Positions 24,338 to 32,903 of a stretch of 40,358 bases of DNA are shown here, in pieces. Below the pieces are notes generated by a model. The model ran no database searches and was not told the origin of the DNA. It saw only the letters and a list, made by a program, of their open reading frames with translations. The position numbers and the translations under genes were made by a program. How positions within the stretch are numbered: position 1 is the stretch's first letter; every line of letters starts with the position of its first letter. Source of the DNA: Calditrichia bacterium (GTDB lineage Bacteria; Calditrichota; Calditrichia; RBG-13-44-9; J075); contig JANQQU010000046.1 in the NCBI GenBank assembly GCA_028284905.1, positions 1-40,358 on the forward strand, in the 5' to 3' direction.

Positions 24338-25543
24338 TTACTTATTAAAAAGTTGTTGGACTTGGTCAATTTCATTTGCGCGATTGGGTCTTATAGACTT
24401 TAAATACTCGAAAAATTCTTTAGTCGCATATTTTCTTTTATCAATCGCCTCGGCAAGAGTGTAAGCAAGTGTATTTTGATTAACGGTATCGCCAGGCATT
24501 GCATTTCTTAATTCCTCTCGCCCGTCAAAATTTAAGCTACTGCTGTTCTCGGGAAGCGGCATCAAAAGTGGTAGCCGGCGAAGTTCTTCTTCATTATAGA
24601 TATCAATTAATAGGCGGGCTAAATGTACGAAGCCGGGTTGCTCGAATCCCTTCCCTTTCTTGAGCTTCTTTACTGGAGATCTTGGGGCTGTTTCATAATT
24701 GGCGATTGATTCGTCGAGATAATTAGCAATAGACCGATTGGTGATGAGAAAGAGAACAGTTAAGAAAAATACGATTTTTAATAACATTACAAGTATATAA
24801 GTTGAATAGTCTAGATCTTGTAGCGCATCATGAAATCCATAAAATACTTGCACTAATCCATAAAAATATAAAGCCGCAACCCAACCACGACCAAGTCGAA
24901 TAATGTGACTGTCGAGTCTGCCTGCCAAAAAGATTATCCCCAATCCTGCATATATTCCATTGAGAATAATCCCAACTTTGTTAAAACCTACAGAAGCATC
25001 GACCAAGGTTTTTCTATCAAAATAGCTAAGCCACAATATTATTAAACTACAAATAGTTACTGCAAAAACTCCATACCAAAACGGATAGGAACGTTTTGGT
25101 GATGCTTTGGTTTTGACACTAGGTTTATCTAATACTAGATAGCAAATAAGTAATGCTGCTGTTGAAAGTACATTCAAGACGTCTGTTCCAAATTTTGCCT
25201 CCCAATTATCACCAATTTCTTTGAATTCTATAACCGTATTCCATATATACAAAAACAGCCACAAGATCCACACTATTATCCAGCTATTTGAAAATTGTTG
25301 AAATGATATTTGAGCAATTTCAGATTTCGGTAAAATGGATTCATTTCCCCGAAATGCACCCATAACCCATTGAAATAGAATGAATATGAACAATGAGATT
25401 ATTACTGCTTGAAGTAAATGCATGTATTTCAATGTTCCCGGTGGAGGCTTTTCTATACTAAAGGACGTACAATTAGTTAAGCTCATTAAGCCAATGCCTA
25501 CTAAAATATATATAAAATATTGCCCAACTGATTTTCTTTCCAT
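24338..25543 (-). CDS. Multi-pass membrane protein with C-terminal effector-associated domain (EAD1-like)
   Basis: A 401-aa protein. A first hydrophobic segment ends in a lipobox-like LTNC. About seven further TM helices follow (for instance LQAVIISLFIFILFQW, FWYGVFAVTICSLIILW, YILVMLLKIVFFLTVLFL) up to about residue 275. A basic linker (PVKKLKKGKGF) leads to a globular C-terminus of about 95 residues: LARLLIDIYNEEELRRLPLL ... LAYTLAEAIDKRKYATKEFF, then EYLKSIRPNRANEIDQVQ. This matches the EAD1-like death-domain-style adaptors of STAND conflict systems. The same RPNRxNEID motif is in the next protein. Inferred role: a membrane effector or anchor recruited by homotypic contact. GGAGG precedes the ATG. 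It is 17 nt after the upstream gene. Confidence 0.68.
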   Translation of the reverse strand: MERKSVGQYFIYILVGIGLMSLTNCTSFSIEKPPPGTLKYMHLLQAVIISLFIFILFQWVMGAFRGNESILPKSEIAQISFQQFSNSWIIVWILWLFLYIWNTVIEFKEIGDNWEAKFGTDVLNVLSTAALLICYLVLDKPSVKTKASPKRSYPFWYGVFAVTICSLIILWLSYFDRKTLVDASVGFNKVGIILNGIYAGLGIIFLAGRLDSHIIRLGRGWVAALYFYGLVQVFYGFHDALQDLDYSTYILVMLLKIVFFLTVLFLITNRSIANYLDESIANYETAPRSPVKKLKKGKGFEQPGFVHLARLLIDIYNEEELRRLPLLMPLPENSSSLNFDGREELRNAMPGDTVNQNTLAYTLAEAIDKRKYATKEFFEYLKSIRPNRANEIDQVQQLFNK

Positions 25544-25560
25544 TGTGAGATAACCTCCAT

Positions 25561-26193
25561 TTATATATGTGTCGTCGATGATTCAATATCATCGATCTCA
25601 TTGATTCGATTAGGTCTTGTTGTGCGTAATAGTTTTATTAACACCTTGTGTAATCTATGCCTCTCGATCAGATCGACAAACTCATGGACAACTGTACTTA
25701 GACTGGCAGATGAACCGGGTAAAGAATCTGGGATATTTATGCTGGCTGGTAGAGAATGTGCTAAATCTAAAATTTCATAATAATTATAAGATTTAAGAAG
25801 AAATTTTTTGAGCTTTGTATAAACTGCCGCTGAATTTTTAAAATTGCTAATCTCTGAAAGAGGGGTAGGCGCATTTGTCTGCTCTGGGGTTATATTCCTG
25901 ACTAAGCTCTCTTTGATCTTTTGCCAGACCAGATCGACTTGCTTCATCGATTTAGAATTACCTTCATACTCACGAACTATTTCAAGAAGTGATTCTATCC
26001 CACCTTCATAATTATTGCAAACACTTAAAAGGTTTATTATAGCTGCTTTCGTGGTAGTGTAGCCGTGAATATTATCCCGAATATTTTTGGGTAATCCATC
26101 TTTGATATCATTCCAAATATGCTGATTACGCATATTTGGACATTCTGCAAGAGAATTTGCTAAGATATAAATAGAATCTCTATCTAAATACAT
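25561..26193 (-). CDS. Two-domain adaptor: EAD2-like plus EAD1-like
   Basis: A 210-aa cytoplasmic protein. Residues 8-95 read LANSLAECPNMRNQHIWNDI ... GGIESLLEIVREYEGNSKSM. This is the EAD2 pattern (L-A-x-x-L-x-x-x-x-x-M; a P-x-x-I segment; a GG-x-x-x-L-x-x-x-V-x-x-x-E-G-x-S end). Residues about 125-205 contain LKKFLLKSYNYYEILDLAHS, then VVHEFVDLIERHRLHKVLIK and TRPNRINEID, resembling EAD1 and its membrane neighbour. No enzyme motif. It probably bridges a STAND or protease protein to the membrane protein. First gene of a two-gene minus-strand operon. The ATG has no obvious ribosome site. Domain names are from memory of family patterns. Confidence 0.65.
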   Translation of the reverse strand: MYLDRDSIYILANSLAECPNMRNQHIWNDIKDGLPKNIRDNIHGYTTTKAAIINLLSVCNNYEGGIESLLEIVREYEGNSKSMKQVDLVWQKIKESLVRNITPEQTNAPTPLSEISNFKNSAAVYTKLKKFLLKSYNYYEILDLAHSLPASINIPDSLPGSSASLSTVVHEFVDLIERHRLHKVLIKLLRTTRPNRINEIDDIESSTTHI

Positions 26194-26633
26194 TTTGTGT
26201 TATGGGCATTAATTATACTTGAGGTAAAGCTTTCTGAATTTCTTAATCTTCTGAAAGGGATATCAATGCTTCCAGCATTGAATCTTAGCACCCAAGTGCA
26301 GAAATAGTATAATACTTTAGTTCAATAATAAATATTGAATCAGTAACAGATTCTTTTTTTACTCAATCAAAGTTTAATCCTTAACAGTTCCGTACTTGAT
26401 AAACTTCTAGGACCTTCGCTTCAAATTCTAAAGATACGAATAATGCTTGAGTGCTTATTATTTCGGTTAATTGTGTTTGGAAGTTCTTAAGAGTATAACA
26501 GAAAAAAATTATAATTCCAAAATGTTCGTCTCAATAAATTATCTTTTTACAGCTTAGTCAACAAATCAGGTTTTTTAATTACCAAGAATCGTTAAATAAA
26601 CGTAAATATTTTTCATTTCCCTTCTCACCCGCC
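26194..26633. other. AT-rich divergent intergenic region
   Basis: About 440 nt without a credible gene, strongly AT-rich, before promoter P3 and between divergent operons. No hairpin, repeat or RNA gene is evident. The promoter for the EAD operon must lie here but is not clear. Confidence 0.5.
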
Positions 26634-26662
26634 TTGTTTATTTTCCGGCAACCGCGTATATT
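26634..26662 (+). promoter_or_regulatory. Promoter P3 of the sigma-factor operon
   Basis: TTGTTT, 17 nt (containing CCGGCAACCGCG), TATATT. It is 55 nt before the sigma factor start. The spacer shares C-C-G-C/G-C-A-A-x-C-C/G-C-G with P1 and P2, which is more than a shared sigma-factor site needs and suggests a common regulator or one recent origin. Confidence 0.65.
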
Positions 26663-26716
26663 GTCGCCATACTTACAATTGCAGAATATTGATCGAACAA
26701 GCTGTATGATAAATGA

Positions 26717-27358
26717 GTGGGAATGCCAATGCGCCGGTTCTCTTTCGAGGAGCTAATCAAACATTGTGTGGACCGCCAATCGCCGCAGCATAATGCTGCC
26801 TGGCGGCAGTTTTATGATGATTATAAAGGTCATATTTACAAATGTGTCGGCGAAAGAGTGCGGGATTATAATAATTCTTTAGCCAATCGGGATCCGGGAA
26901 AGCTGACCGACGATAACGTTTTAATTGTTTTGGAGACCTTGAGGAAAAAGTTAGGTAATTTTCGAGTTAAAGAAGGTGAGAAAAAATTTCTTCGTTATCT
27001 CGCAACGACTAGCTGTAATGCTGTCAATCAATATATGCGTCCTAAATACATCTCCGGGATGGTTGATCCTCCGAAGGCGGATCAACCATTCTCCAGAAAG
27101 AAAATAGGCAAAAACACTGCATTCGAAGTGTATGATTTCCTGATAAGAACATTGCGAAGAAGTAATTCCGGCAAAGGCAATATTGAGCGGGATATCCATA
27201 TATTCTATTTATATAAAATGAATGGTCTTTCCCAGACGGCTGTTGCTGGGCATCCATGTATGGAGAAAGTCAATCCCCGCATAGTAGAAGTGGCTACCGC
27301 ACGGATTCGGAAAAGCTTAAAAAATAATCCGGAATTTATAGATAGACTAAAATCTTGA
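26717..27358 (+). CDS. ECF-like sigma-70 family RNA polymerase sigma factor
   Basis: 213 aa from GTG 26717; ATGs at 26723 and 26729 are alternatives and no start has a strong ribosome site. Region 2-like part: WRQFYDDYKGHIYKCV then DDNVLIVLETLRKKLGNF and FLRYLATTSCNAVNQYMRP. Region 4-like part: ERDIHIFYLYKMNGLSQTAVA ... ATARIRKSLKNN, an HTH. The layout (sigma followed by anti-sigma-like protein with a CxxC/His motif and by TM proteins) supports an ECF-type switch for the downstream TPR-CHAT/caspase operon. Divergence from classical ECFs is large. It could also be a sigma-like regulator dedicated to the island. Confidence 0.75.
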   Translation: MGMPMRRFSFEELIKHCVDRQSPQHNAAWRQFYDDYKGHIYKCVGERVRDYNNSLANRDPGKLTDDNVLIVLETLRKKLGNFRVKEGEKKFLRYLATTSCNAVNQYMRPKYISGMVDPPKADQPFSRKKIGKNTAFEVYDFLIRTLRRSNSGKGNIERDIHIFYLYKMNGLSQTAVAGHPCMEKVNPRIVEVATARIRKSLKNNPEFIDRLKS

Positions 27359-27371
27359 GAGAAATTAAACC

Positions 27372-27521
27372 ATGACGCCCTATAAGAATAAAGACGTTGA
27401 TACTGTTTTCACAAACAGTGTTGCAGGGTGCGGCACTGTATCGGCGTTACGTTCATCAGGGTATCTTGAAAACGATTCGCTTAGCCGCGTTTCAGCTTCG
27501 CAATGTGTGAAGCTGGCGTAA
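27372..27521 (+). CDS. Possible 49-aa small protein between sigma and anti-sigma genes
   Basis: ATG 27372 (MTPYKNKDVDTVFTNSVAGC) to TAA 27521. It lies 14 nt after the sigma factor stop, with GAGAGAAATTAAACC upstream. It has two Cys but no known motif. A further 80 nt separates it from the zinc-finger gene. It may be a decayed segment. Confidence 0.35.
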   Translation: MTPYKNKDVDTVFTNSVAGCGTVSALRSSGYLENDSLSRVSASQCVKLA

Positions 27522-27602
27522 GCAGCGATCGAAAAAGAAAGCGGCAAAGCAGGATTGCCAAACTGCTGTGTTGCGAATATTCAGGGAGCATCAATAGCGC
27601 TG

Positions 27603-27989
27603 ATGAATAAAGAAAACTGGCATTTGGAATTGGGACAGGCCCTGGCAGTGCTGAAAGCAAAGCGGGGCGTTGAAGCAGCACGGGAGGTTTTATCTTTGTC
27701 ACCTTCCCAGGAAAATTATATTAATGAGTTGTCGCAGGCATTCAAACGTTTGCATACAAAAGCGACGATCAGTGCTTTATTTGCGGATATACCGCTGCAT
27801 ATGTGCCGGGTAAATCAATCGTTAATCAGGGACAATGTAGAACTGGTGCTGGCGATATTTCTTTGTGAAATACCCGGGAAAGACTGTCCGCGCCTGTTAA
27901 AGCACCTGAACAGTTGTTTTCATTGTGAAGAAGAATTTGCGGAGGTGTTACGTGAATATCATAAACAGCTACAATTATTATCCGATTAA
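27603..27989 (+). CDS. Zinc-finger anti-sigma-like protein
   Basis: 128 aa from ATG 27603; the frame opens earlier at TTG 27555 but without support. The C-terminus reads KDCPRLLKHLNSCFHCEEEF, with the H-x3-C-x2-C (HLNSCFHC) plus upstream Cys of zinc-binding anti-sigma (ZAS/zf-HC2) modules. The N-terminal helical part (about 1-90) is unrecognised. Anti-sigma ZAS proteins sequester ECF sigma factors and release them on a signal. Position directly after the sigma gene fits. It has no TM helix, so it would need a partner, possibly the next protein. Confidence 0.6.
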   Translation: MNKENWHLELGQALAVLKAKRGVEAAREVLSLSPSQENYINELSQAFKRLHTKATISALFADIPLHMCRVNQSLIRDNVELVLAIFLCEIPGKDCPRLLKHLNSCFHCEEEFAEVLREYHKQLQLLSD

Positions 27990-28022
27990 GTTTTTTCCGG
28001 CGAAGAAGGAGCGCGAAAAAAA

Positions 28023-29270
28023 ATGAAACCGTCGCCTGAAATTTCTCATGAACTGATCTGCGGGTATCTTGCCGGCAATCTCACCGCGCCGGAGAACGAA
28101 CAAATTGCCCGGAGTAGAAAAGACGATCCCACCACAGAATTATTGTTCGACTTGCTGGATCAACTGAAAGCCAGCTTCGATGCCGCCGCAGAAGCTCCAG
28201 ACGCGCCGGATATTTCCCTCGACGAGCTGGGGGAACAAATCGATACAATTTTATACGGCCGTCCGGAGAAAACCGAAACAGCACTATTCGCCCAACGAAT
28301 ATTCCATTTTCCCTACTTTTACGATTTAGTGATGATCAAGCTGTCCCAGGTCGGGGAGCTGCTCACCCCATCCAGCGATCCGCTGCCGGAAATTCCCATG
28401 AAAACTGCGGATGAGGTGTTGGATTTTTTAGGGATAAAGGAGGGAGAGAGCAGGCAAAAAAAAATGCCCGGGGTAAATGGAACTAAAGGGAAGAAAGTAA
28501 AAAAAATACCACTTATTCTCGACTTTGATTTTTCAAAATATATAGTTGCAGCGACTGTCTCTCTGGTCGCTTTCATCTTTGTTTTTCAGGGGAGTAGTAA
28601 AACGCTGGAATCTATAGGCTATAGTGCTGCTTTTAAAAGTGAGCCATATGAATATGACCCAAAAGTTCTGCGCTCAAGTATTACAAACGATAGTAATACG
28701 GATTTCTTTAATCGTTTCCAAAATGCGATGGCACAATACGAGGATTTAAATTACTCAAGAACTTCAGAATTATTCTTGGCAATGGAGGATTCGGCTAAAA
28801 CTCTGATTGCGGAAACTGAAGATGAAATGAATAATACCTTGCTGCGGGAATATTATTTCTACCGGGGTCATAATAATCTGAAATTATATAGGAGTCCCGA
28901 AGTAGATGAAACCGCGAAAGCCCTGTTCTTGGATGCGGCGATTGAGAATTTGACGCAGGCTGTGTTATTAGCGCAAAAATTAGAAGCAAAGATAGCTGAT
29001 AAAGATAAAGATATTTATTTCCTTGGGTTCGCATATTTTTTAAACGGGGAAAAAGAAAAGGCTAATGAACAATTTAATAAGATAATACCCGGATCAAAAT
29101 TTTATCCGGATTCACAAATATTAAGGAGTGACAAAATGTTTTCCGATATCATTTTATGGATACTAGGTTTCGCTGTTTTAATTTTTCTGGTGTTTGGTCT
29201 GATTGCCTACCTCAGAAAAGGTAAAGAGATAAAAGGTGAACCTCAGGATAGTGATCAAAAAGAAGATTAA
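28023..29270 (+). CDS. Two-TM regulator with anti-sigma-like N-terminus and periplasmic TPR-like domain
   Basis: A 415-aa protein after AAGGAGCGCGAAAAAA. The N-terminus (HELICGYLAGNLTAPENEQI ... LFDLLDQLKASF) looks like the cytoplasmic domain of membrane anti-sigma factors: a short helix L-x-x-Y-L-x-G-x-L followed by an acidic helix, without Zn ligands. A TM helix lies near 170-188 (YIVAATVSLVAFIFVF). The middle part (about 195-370) is helical with a tyrosine-rich pair of helices, ending YFLGFAYFLNGEKEKANEQF, a TPR hairpin. A second TM helix (about 374-396) is followed by a short charged tail. Inferred role: a membrane sensor or scaffold linking the sigma pathway to the TPR-CHAT protein that follows. 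Confidence 0.65.
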   Translation: MKPSPEISHELICGYLAGNLTAPENEQIARSRKDDPTTELLFDLLDQLKASFDAAAEAPDAPDISLDELGEQIDTILYGRPEKTETALFAQRIFHFPYFYDLVMIKLSQVGELLTPSSDPLPEIPMKTADEVLDFLGIKEGESRQKKMPGVNGTKGKKVKKIPLILDFDFSKYIVAATVSLVAFIFVFQGSSKTLESIGYSAAFKSEPYEYDPKVLRSSITNDSNTDFFNRFQNAMAQYEDLNYSRTSELFLAMEDSAKTLIAETEDEMNNTLLREYYFYRGHNNLKLYRSPEVDETAKALFLDAAIENLTQAVLLAQKLEAKIADKDKDIYFLGFAYFLNGEKEKANEQFNKIIPGSKFYPDSQILRSDKMFSDIILWILGFAVLIFLVFGLIAYLRKGKEIKGEPQDSDQKED

Positions 29271-29297
29271 TCTTAATTAAATAAAAAGTGGGAATTT

Positions 29298-32200
29298 ATG
29301 CAGAACACAATACACATATTGACTTTTGTATTTGTATTATTTTGTGAAATTCTCCTTAACTGGCATGGGAACCTGTATGCACAAAACGACGGTGTACAAG
29401 CCAAATACATCGCCAAGTTGGATTCGCTAAGTCACTCCGATATCGATCTCGATAATCGAATTCATTCTATTATTGCATTTTTGGAGCGTTCTCCCTCAAG
29501 TGAACAAGGATATTTAGCGTTACTGGATTGGTTTATCCAGAATGGGCAAATAGATTCAGCCGAAGTTTTTTTTAGAAAAAATTCAGCGAACCCGATTAGC
29601 GCACAGTATTGTTTTTGGATGCTTGGAAAAATATGGATTATGAAAGGGGATTTTGAAAAAGCCTGCCGGGAATTTGCCAAAGCATTAAACGCTACCTCGA
29701 ATCCTTCTCTTTTCTTATTAAAAGAGTTTGTGGAAAACGACCATAAGAAATTTCAAAGGTATGGTGAGGAAACATTTCTAAAGACGTTCCAGGTGTCAGA
29801 GCAATTAAAAAATGTCATAGCGGCTTTTTATGCTTATTATAAAAAAGAATATACCCGCGCACTTAAAATCTTTGATAAAGAGATTTCCGCAGATTTTAAA
29901 AATAATTTGGTGATTCTGGAAAGATGGGGATTTTGTTATAGGCAAAATAAAGATACGCTTAAAGCTGATAAGACATGGGAGAAGGGACTTTCCCTCGCTG
30001 AGAAATCTCAAGATCCTTATTATAAAGCTCGATTTTTAACTTACTTAGCACAACTTAAGTCCAATAATCCTCAGTTACGTGACAGAACCTTACAGCTATA
30101 TAAGTCTGCTTATGATGTTGCAAAACACATTCGTTATCATCGTCGAATACAATTGCTTTGTAGTTATCTGGGATTTCTCTATTTCAAGATGGACAATTAT
30201 TCCGAGTCTGCAAAATATTTTCTGGAAGGGATTGATATTGCTGAAAGATATATGGATAGTTCTGCCCTGATAAATATGTCCAGAGGTCTTGCCAATACAT
30301 ACTATTTTGATGGGTGGTACCATAGATCTTTGAAAGTAACCGAGAAAAGTGAAATTATTGCTCGAGAAAAGAAGAGAACTAAACCGCTTCTAAATGTTCT
30401 TCTGGATAAATCAAATGTTTATGTAAGCTTAAAGCAGTTAAGGCTTGCCAGAAATACTTTGCAGGAAGTCATTGTTACTGCTCAAAGAAATGATTTGCCA
30501 TATTATGAAGAAACTGCTAATGCTAAAATTGGGCACATTTTACTGCTAAACGGGAAAATGGAATTAGCCAGAGCAGCGTTCAAAAAATATATAATTTTCC
30601 TTGAGAAAAATAAACCGGAGAAAGATCCTTCATGGTGGATTGAAAGAATTGGTAAAACCTATGAAAAATCAGGGGATTTTGAGAAGGCGAAACAAAAGTA
30701 TCAGGAGGCTTATGAAGGTGCGGCTAAGAAAAAGGCGACCATTCAACAGGCCTGGTATCTACTTGATATTGCAAATATACTGGTAAAACAGGATAGCATG
30801 GAAAAAGCAGCAAACTTTTTTGAGCTTGCCAGAAAAAATGCTTCGGATAAAACTGAATTACTCTGGGAAATTTATTTTGGTATTGGAAATAGTTATAAAG
30901 CTGCCGGTGATATTGATAGTGCGATAAAGAATTATAAAAAAGCAGCTAATTATTTTGAATTGACTCGCCAGACGCTGCGCTCTGATCAAATGAAAATCGG
31001 ATACTTTATTGAGGCACATCCATTATACCAAAGCTTGATAAACTGCTACTTTCAGCGTTATATGGAAAGCAGGCAAGATGAGGAATTGGTTGAGTTGGTT
31101 AATTATTACCAATTAAGTCGGGCTCGGGCCTTACGAGAATTAAAACCTCTTTCCGATAATAGTAAATTAAGCCAGAATTATTTGGTCAAAAAAGATAAGT
31201 TGCAATCTCTTCAGCGACAGTTACGTTTGAAAATCCAGAACTATGATGCTATTGATAAAATTCAGGATTTGTATTCACAAATCGAAATTGAACGATTCTC
31301 AATTATAGATGCACAATTGCAATTACTCGAGAATTCTCCGGGAAAAGATATACGACAGCCGGAATTTTCTGAACTAACGGATACCATTAAAAAGTTAGAA
31401 AAACGAAATTTGGGATTATTGTTATTCCATATTTCCGATGAAGTTTCTTTTGCTGTTGTTATTACCTCGGATGATACCCAGGTTGTAGAACTCAATGTAA
31501 CGCCTGAGTTTTTGAAAGATTCCGTGACTCAATTAATGGAACCGTTTTACAATGTAGATGATAAGTCTATAGATTCAGTTAAATTCGCAGCAAAAACAGC
31601 CTATGATCTCTACTGCCAATTGATAAAGCCTATAGAGGAAAAAATTTCTGATTTGCCGGAACGCCTTTTAATTGTCCCGGATAATGCACTTTTAAACTTG
31701 CCTTTTGAACTCCTCCTCACAAAAAAAACGCCTTCAGAGTATTATCTCCCCGGTGATAAACCGGTTTATGCTAACGATTTTCTCGTACATCGGTATATGT
31801 TTACTTATAGTCCTACCGCCGCCGTTTTGAATAATGATCATGCTACTTTAGCTAAGAATCCTAAGATGCTTATTTTATCTAATCCATTTGATCTGAACTC
31901 CGGGAGTCAGCCCCAAAAATCTGAAGAACAAAAAGAATATGAAAAAAATACACTTCTAAGAACCGGTTTAAGCTTTGCATCTTTACCGGGTGCTGTACGA
32001 GAGGCGCGCAGAATAAAATCTATATACCCTGATGCCAGGGTTATCAAATATCATAAAGCAACTACAGACACCCTGCTTAAGGAAGCCCCCGATCAGCATA
32101 TTATACATATTGCCACTCATGGTATTGTTGACTCAACCTTTGATTCTTTTTCTGGTATTGTACTGGCAATGGGAAGTGATTCAAGCGATGATGGATTACT

Positions 32201-32681
32201 ACAGGGTTACGAAGTTGGGGACCTAAAACTTAATTGTGAATTAATTACACTGAGTGCGTGTGAAACAGGACGTGGCCAAATAGTTGCGGGTGAAGGTATT
32301 TTAGGATTGCCGCGGCTATTTTTAGGGGCCGGTGCAAGATCTGTTTTAATGACGCGCTGGAAAGTCGATGACAGTTTTTCAGCAAAGTTAATGCCGGAAT
32401 TTTACAATCAACTATTAAATTTTCAGTTACCTGCATCGGTCGCGTTAGCAGAATCGAAACGGATATTGTTGAAGAAAGCGATCGAACAAAATAGTCCGAA
32501 TATGTATAATGCACATCCGTTTTATTGGGGGGCATTTGGGCTCTATGGCGATCCGGGGGTGGACAGGACTTTAATTCCCGCAAATTGGTCGGCATTGCTA
32601 ATGATATTGGCCGTATTGTTAAGTGCAATATTGTTAATATTCGGATTGAGATTTTTACTTAAAAACAAATCATTTCAGTAA
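29298..32681 (+). CDS. TPR-CHAT protein, secreted or membrane-tethered
   Basis: 1127 aa. A signal peptide ends near LYA-QN. About ten TPR-like hairpins fill 60-600 (for example YLGFLYFKMDNYSESAKYFL, YEKSGDFEKAKQKYQEAY, FGIGNSYKAAGDIDSAIKNY). The CHAT domain occupies about 750-1095: LLIVPDNALLNLPFELLL, THLHG-like His941 in IHIATHG, and Cys988 in LSACETGRG, followed by GEGILGLPRLFLGAGARSV. A C-terminal TM helix (SALLMILAVLLSAILLIF) anchors it. If the signal peptide is cleaved, the CHAT protease lies in the periplasm. CHAT proteases cut specific partners, as in the Craspase and gasdermin systems. AT-rich compared with the CHAT-STAND genes. Its position in the island operon suggests it acts as effector or sensor. 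Confidence 0.88.
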   Translation: MQNTIHILTFVFVLFCEILLNWHGNLYAQNDGVQAKYIAKLDSLSHSDIDLDNRIHSIIAFLERSPSSEQGYLALLDWFIQNGQIDSAEVFFRKNSANPISAQYCFWMLGKIWIMKGDFEKACREFAKALNATSNPSLFLLKEFVENDHKKFQRYGEETFLKTFQVSEQLKNVIAAFYAYYKKEYTRALKIFDKEISADFKNNLVILERWGFCYRQNKDTLKADKTWEKGLSLAEKSQDPYYKARFLTYLAQLKSNNPQLRDRTLQLYKSAYDVAKHIRYHRRIQLLCSYLGFLYFKMDNYSESAKYFLEGIDIAERYMDSSALINMSRGLANTYYFDGWYHRSLKVTEKSEIIAREKKRTKPLLNVLLDKSNVYVSLKQLRLARNTLQEVIVTAQRNDLPYYEETANAKIGHILLLNGKMELARAAFKKYIIFLEKNKPEKDPSWWIERIGKTYEKSGDFEKAKQKYQEAYEGAAKKKATIQQAWYLLDIANILVKQDSMEKAANFFELARKNASDKTELLWEIYFGIGNSYKAAGDIDSAIKNYKKAANYFELTRQTLRSDQMKIGYFIEAHPLYQSLINCYFQRYMESRQDEELVELVNYYQLSRARALRELKPLSDNSKLSQNYLVKKDKLQSLQRQLRLKIQNYDAIDKIQDLYSQIEIERFSIIDAQLQLLENSPGKDIRQPEFSELTDTIKKLEKRNLGLLLFHISDEVSFAVVITSDDTQVVELNVTPEFLKDSVTQLMEPFYNVDDKSIDSVKFAAKTAYDLYCQLIKPIEEKISDLPERLLIVPDNALLNLPFELLLTKKTPSEYYLPGDKPVYANDFLVHRYMFTYSPTAAVLNNDHATLAKNPKMLILSNPFDLNSGSQPQKSEEQKEYEKNTLLRTGLSFASLPGAVREARRIKSIYPDARVIKYHKATTDTLLKEAPDQHIIHIATHGIVDSTFDSFSGIVLAMGSDSSDDGLLQGYEVGDLKLNCELITLSACETGRGQIVAGEGILGLPRLFLGAGARSVLMTRWKVDDSFSAKLMPEFYNQLLNFQLPASVALAESKRILLKKAIEQNSPNMYNAHPFYWGAFGLYGDPGVDRTLIPANWSALLMILAVLLSAILLIFGLRFLLKNKSFQ

Positions 32682-32903
32682 AATTAACATCGTTGAGATT
32701 TCCGCAACACTGATAGCCTAATGTATTCGTAGGCGGTGTTAAACTAATTGTGCTTTAAGCGGATTTACTACCTCCGCTCCAAAAGAGCGAGAAGTGTCGT
32801 AAGAGTGCGATTTTTCCTGCTGGAATTACGTTTTGAGATTATTTCGCAAATAAAGCCTTTCATTTAAATGGGAAAACATTAAGCAAAATATGGAGGGGGT
32901 ACA
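32682..32903. other. Intergenic region before the first caspase gene
   Basis: 222 nt with no gene and no convincing promoter. GGAGGGGGTACA just before 32904 is the ribosome site of the caspase gene. Transcription may read through from the TPR-CHAT gene. Confidence 0.4.

Noticed and set aside
26194-26633. Possible small RNA or retron-like msr/msd in the long AT-rich spacer
   Set aside because: No stable hairpins, inverted repeats or neighbouring RT were found; probably only promoter DNA.
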